A stretch of DNA of 13,914 nt from JACTMJ01 sp039812845 (GTDB lineage: Bacteria > Acidobacteriota > Terriglobia > Bryobacterales > Bryobacteraceae), in contig JBDIBK010000108.1 of assembly GCA_039812845.1 (NCBI GenBank), positions 1 to 13,914 on the forward strand, written 5' to 3'. A program made the translations under genes and the position numbers. Below are positions 11,590 through 13,914 of this stretch, piece after piece; position 1 is the stretch's first letter, and each line of letters begins with the position of its first letter. Under the pieces are notes generated by a model that saw nothing but the letters and a program-made list of their open reading frames with translations, had not been told where the DNA came from and did not search any database.

Positions 11590-12657
11590 ATGTTCAAAGG
11601 CTTTCAGAAACCCAAGCGCCTGGTTGCCAATACCGAATCGCTAACGGACCGTTATGGCATGTTCATGGCCCAGCCGTTCGAGCGTGGATTTGGCACCACG
11701 ATCGGAAACGGGCTTCGCCGTGTGCTGCTCAGCTCCATCGAAGGCGCCGCCATCACCGCAGTCCGCATTGAAGGTGTTTCCCACGAGTTCAGTTCCATCA
11801 GCGGCGTGGTCGAAGACGCCACCGATATCATCCTCAACCTGAAGCAGATTCCGTTCAAGATGACGACGGACGCCACCAAGACCGTGTATCTGCGCGTCGA
11901 TCAGCCGGGCGAAGTCTTTTCGAGCCAGATCGAAACCGGCCACGACGTTGAGGTGCTTGACCGCAACATGCACATCGCCACCGTCGGCGAGGGGGCGTCC
12001 CTTCACATTGAGATGCGCCTTAAGGTCGGGCGCGGCTATGTGTCCGCGGAACGAAACCACGAGGAAGATCTGCCGATCGGTTACATCCCGATCGATTCGG
12101 TTCACTCGCCGGTCCGCAAGGTGAACTTCTCCGTGGAAGCCGCCCGGCTGGGCCAGGTCACCGACTTCGACAAGCTCACGCTTGAAGTCTGGACGAACGG
12201 CGCGATTTCACCGCAGGATTCCATTGGGCAGGCCGCCAAGCTGCTCAAGGATCACATGTCGATCTTCATCAACTTCGAGGAAACTCCCGACGTTGAGGAA
12301 GAGCGGACCGAGCGCGCGATGGATCAGATGAACGAGGTCCTAAACCGCTCGGTGGACGAACTGGAGCTTTCGGTCCGCTCTTACAACTGCCTGAAGAACG
12401 CGAACATTCAAACCATCGCGGACCTCGTGCAGAAGAGCGAGGCGGAGATGCTCCGCACGAAGAATTTCGGACGGAAATCGCTGAACGAGATCAAGGAGAT
12501 CCTCTCCGGTCTTGGCCTCAGCTTTGGCATGAAATTTGATTCCCAGGGCCGGTTACTGACCCCGGGCGGAACGCCGGTGAATCCTGTGGAACCTCCGGCA
12601 ATGGGTTTCGGCTCCGCGTTTGACGAGTCTGAAGCCGAAGCGGACGACTTCAAATAG
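11590..12657 (+). CDS. rpoA: DNA-directed RNA polymerase, alpha subunit
   Basis: 355 residues, against the usual 315-340. The alpha dimer is the scaffold for polymerase assembly and its C-terminal domain binds UP-element DNA and activators. The N-terminal domain shows GMFMAQPFERGFGTTIGNGLRRVLLSSIEGAAITAVRIEGV, VLNLKQ-like ILNLKQIPF, and GYVSAERN. The C-terminal domain includes SVDELELSVRSYNCLKNANIQTIADLVQKSEAEML and FGRKSLNEIKEILSGLGLSFGM. After it comes an extra Pro/Gly-rich then acidic tail of about 40 residues (ends DESEAEADDFK). ATG 11590 has AGAGGA at 11577-11582; the in-frame TTG 11584 is too close to it. Confidence 0.98.
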   Translation: MFKGFQKPKRLVANTESLTDRYGMFMAQPFERGFGTTIGNGLRRVLLSSIEGAAITAVRIEGVSHEFSSISGVVEDATDIILNLKQIPFKMTTDATKTVYLRVDQPGEVFSSQIETGHDVEVLDRNMHIATVGEGASLHIEMRLKVGRGYVSAERNHEEDLPIGYIPIDSVHSPVRKVNFSVEAARLGQVTDFDKLTLEVWTNGAISPQDSIGQAAKLLKDHMSIFINFEETPDVEEERTERAMDQMNEVLNRSVDELELSVRSYNCLKNANIQTIADLVQKSEAEMLRTKNFGRKSLNEIKEILSGLGLSFGMKFDSQGRLLTPGGTPVNPVEPPAMGFGSAFDESEAEADDFK

Positions 12658-12694
12658 GCTGCCGCGCGGCGGGCCACCCGAGAGGTATTTTTCC

Positions 12695-13138
12695 ATGAGA
12701 CACAGAGTTGGCGGATACAAACTGAAGCGCGACAAAGATCAGCGCAAGATGCTGCTGCGCAACCTCGTAACGGCCGTGGTCGAGCGCGACCGCATCGTTA
12801 CCACGATTACGAAGGCCAAAGCGATCCAGCCGTTGGTGGAGAACATGGTGACGCTGGCGAAGAAAGATTCGCTCGCCAGCCGCCGTCAGGCCGCGGCCTA
12901 TCTAACGACGCCGGATTCGGTGAAGCGTCTCTTTGACGAAGTCGGCTCCAAGTTCGGGCAGCGCGCCGGCGGTTACACCCGCATCGTTCGCGTCGGCCCG
13001 CGCAAGGGCGATGGCGCGGAGATGGCGATCCTCGAATTCGTCGGCACCGCGCTCGTGAAGCGCGCGGCCGAACGTGCCAAGCGCCGCGAAGAGCGTCTGC
13101 AGGCGCTCCGCGAGGGCAAGGAAACCGGCGAAGAATAG
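12695..13138 (+). CDS. rplQ: 50S ribosomal protein L17
   Basis: 147 residues, longer than the E. coli-like 120-130. L17 lies by the exit tunnel and is the classical last gene of the alpha operon. The start MRHRVGGYKLKRDKDQRKMLLRNLVTAVVERDRI and TTITKAKAIQPLVENMVTLAKK match the L17 signature, and YTRIVRVGPRKGDGAEMAILEFV is the conserved C-terminal core. A charged helical tail of about 25 residues (AERAKRREERLQALREGKETGEE) follows and is not conserved. ATG 12695 has GAGG at 12682-12685, 9 nt upstream; the in-frame ATG 12620 is inside rpoA and adds no family residues. A terminator hairpin follows 33 nt later. Confidence 0.98.
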   Translation: MRHRVGGYKLKRDKDQRKMLLRNLVTAVVERDRIVTTITKAKAIQPLVENMVTLAKKDSLASRRQAAAYLTTPDSVKRLFDEVGSKFGQRAGGYTRIVRVGPRKGDGAEMAILEFVGTALVKRAAERAKRREERLQALREGKETGEE

Positions 13139-13171
13139 CCACCCGAAGGCCGTTACTACAACGACAAACAG

Positions 13172-13213
13172 AAACGCCCGGCACCGCCATTTACTGGCTG
13201 CGCCGGGCGTTTT
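13172..13213. terminator. Bidirectional intrinsic terminator between rplQ and the convergent gene
   Basis: AAACGCCCGGC (13172-13182) is the exact reverse complement of GCCGGGCGTTT (13202-13212), an 11-bp stem followed by TTTTC on the + strand. The 19-nt loop can form a second stem, GCCA (13186-13189) with TGGC (13195-13198). Read on the - strand, the same stem is followed by TTTCTGTTTG, so it may also stop the convergent beta-barrel gene, whose stop codon is 19 nt away. This is the only good intrinsic terminator in the window. Confidence 0.9.
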
Positions 13214-13231
13214 CATTTGAGCTGAAAGCGC

Positions 13232-13870
13232 TTAGAAGCTCATTCCAGCGCCCACCGTGAATTGATTCTGGCGGAACAGGCCCGAGGCGTCCTGGCCCTG
13301 GAAGAGCCGGGGGTTGGGCGCGAGTGTCTGCCGGAAATCCACACGGGCATGCCAGCGTTCGCTGACCTGGATACGGACGCCGCCGCCGTACAGCACGCCC
13401 GGCCGGACCGTGTTTACGCCCGAAGTGAGCCCCGCACCGGGCGGGTAAAACATGATCAAGCCGCCGCCCCCCGCCAGATAGGGCCGGAACTTGGAGCCGT
13501 CCGGCGTCGCTTGCAGCAGCATGGCGTACATTGCCTGGCCAATCGATGTCGATTGGTCAAACAGGTTCTGTCCCGCCAGATCCACCTTCACATTCGCGCG
13601 CGTGAAAGCGAACGAGAGGTCGTGCGAAATGAACTCGCCCGCATTCAGCGTGAGCCGCGGCACGAACATGAAGCCGCTGCCCATCGTTACCGTCGAGGGG
13701 TTTTCCGCGCCGCTTTGGTCTTGAATCGAAAGCGTCCCCGCCTTCCGCTTGCCGGCGTCGGCATAGCCGAAGCCGACGCCAAAGTCGATTCCCTCCGCGA
13801 AGGTCATCGGCGCGCTTCCGCACAGCAGGGCCGCTACGGCCAGAGCCGTACGCCAATTCCTAAGAAACAT
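13232..13870 (-). CDS. Predicted outer-membrane beta-barrel protein
   Basis: 212 residues on the opposite strand, convergent with rplQ. Residues 1-25 look like a Sec signal peptide: MFLRNWR, a hydrophobic stretch LAVAALLCGSAPM, then TFA with likely cleavage before EGIDFG. The rest alternates polar and apolar residues in short strands rich in Gly (GVGFGYADAG, GFMFVPRLTLNAG, YLAGGGGLIMFY, VLYGGGVRIQV) and ends in FTVGAGMSF, with the terminal Phe typical of barrels folded by BamA. Arg-Val-Asp-Phe-Arg near residue 177 resembles the penultimate strands of small OmpA/OmpW-like barrels. No peptidoglycan-binding domain follows. ATG is at 13870 with GGAG at 13879-13882. I do not recognise a precise family, and no function can be given beyond a surface role. 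Confidence 0.8.
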   Translation of the reverse strand: MFLRNWRTALAVAALLCGSAPMTFAEGIDFGVGFGYADAGKRKAGTLSIQDQSGAENPSTVTMGSGFMFVPRLTLNAGEFISHDLSFAFTRANVKVDLAGQNLFDQSTSIGQAMYAMLLQATPDGSKFRPYLAGGGGLIMFYPPGAGLTSGVNTVRPGVLYGGGVRIQVSERWHARVDFRQTLAPNPRLFQGQDASGLFRQNQFTVGAGMSF

Positions 13871-13914
13871 GAATCACACTCCGTTGCAATTTGGACTACT
13901 ACCAGAGATGTCCG

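Overview
This window is one long, almost entirely co-oriented ribosomal-protein locus: the end of the S10 cluster, all of the spc cluster and all of the alpha cluster, run together in the classical bacterial order. On the + strand it reads: rpsC (last 60 codons only), rplP, rpmC, rpsQ, rplN, rplX, rplE, rpsN, rpsH, rplF, rplR, rpsE, rpmD, rplO, secY, adk, map, infA, rpmJ, rpsM, rpsK, rpsD, rpoA, rplQ. A strong terminator-like hairpin follows rplQ. Beyond it, on the - strand, a secreted beta-barrel-type protein is transcribed towards the cluster. No reading frame of the cluster is broken and no expected gene is missing. There are no tRNAs, insertion sequences, CRISPR arrays or phage genes.

The DNA is GC-rich and the coding regions favour G or C at third positions. 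Cysteine-bearing (zinc-type) S14, L36 and S4, a zinc-LID adenylate kinase, a signal-peptide beta-barrel protein ending in Phe, and GTG and TTG starts (rplR, map, rpsD, probably adk) point to a GC-rich Gram-negative-type bacterium outside the classical gammaproteobacteria. Overall look suggests Acidobacteriota (Solibacter/Bryobacter-like), but that is an impression, not a phylogenetic result.

The genes make the ribosome (12 large- and small-subunit proteins from the spc part, L36/S13/S11/S4/L17 from the alpha part), initiation factor IF-1, the RNA polymerase alpha subunit, the SecY translocon channel, methionine aminopeptidase for new chains and adenylate kinase for nucleotide balance.

The most noteworthy feature is in the spacers. 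Several genes are tightly coupled (1-nt gap rplN/rplX, 4-nt overlaps rplF/rplR and adk/map), but many other junctions carry 50-210 nt spacers containing GC-rich inverted repeats, often just upstream of the next ribosome-binding site. The most convincing are a perfect 10-bp repeat between rpsD and rpoA, a 10-bp stem with one bulge before secY, an 8-bp repeat before rpsH, a GNRA-capped hairpin between rpsK and rpsD, and two mutually exclusive foldings between rpsM and rpsK. They could be regulatory or processing sites in the mRNA. Other points worth attention are an adenylate kinase with non-family extensions and an Asp-to-Ala change in the AMP site, a long IF-1, and a TTG start for rpsD.
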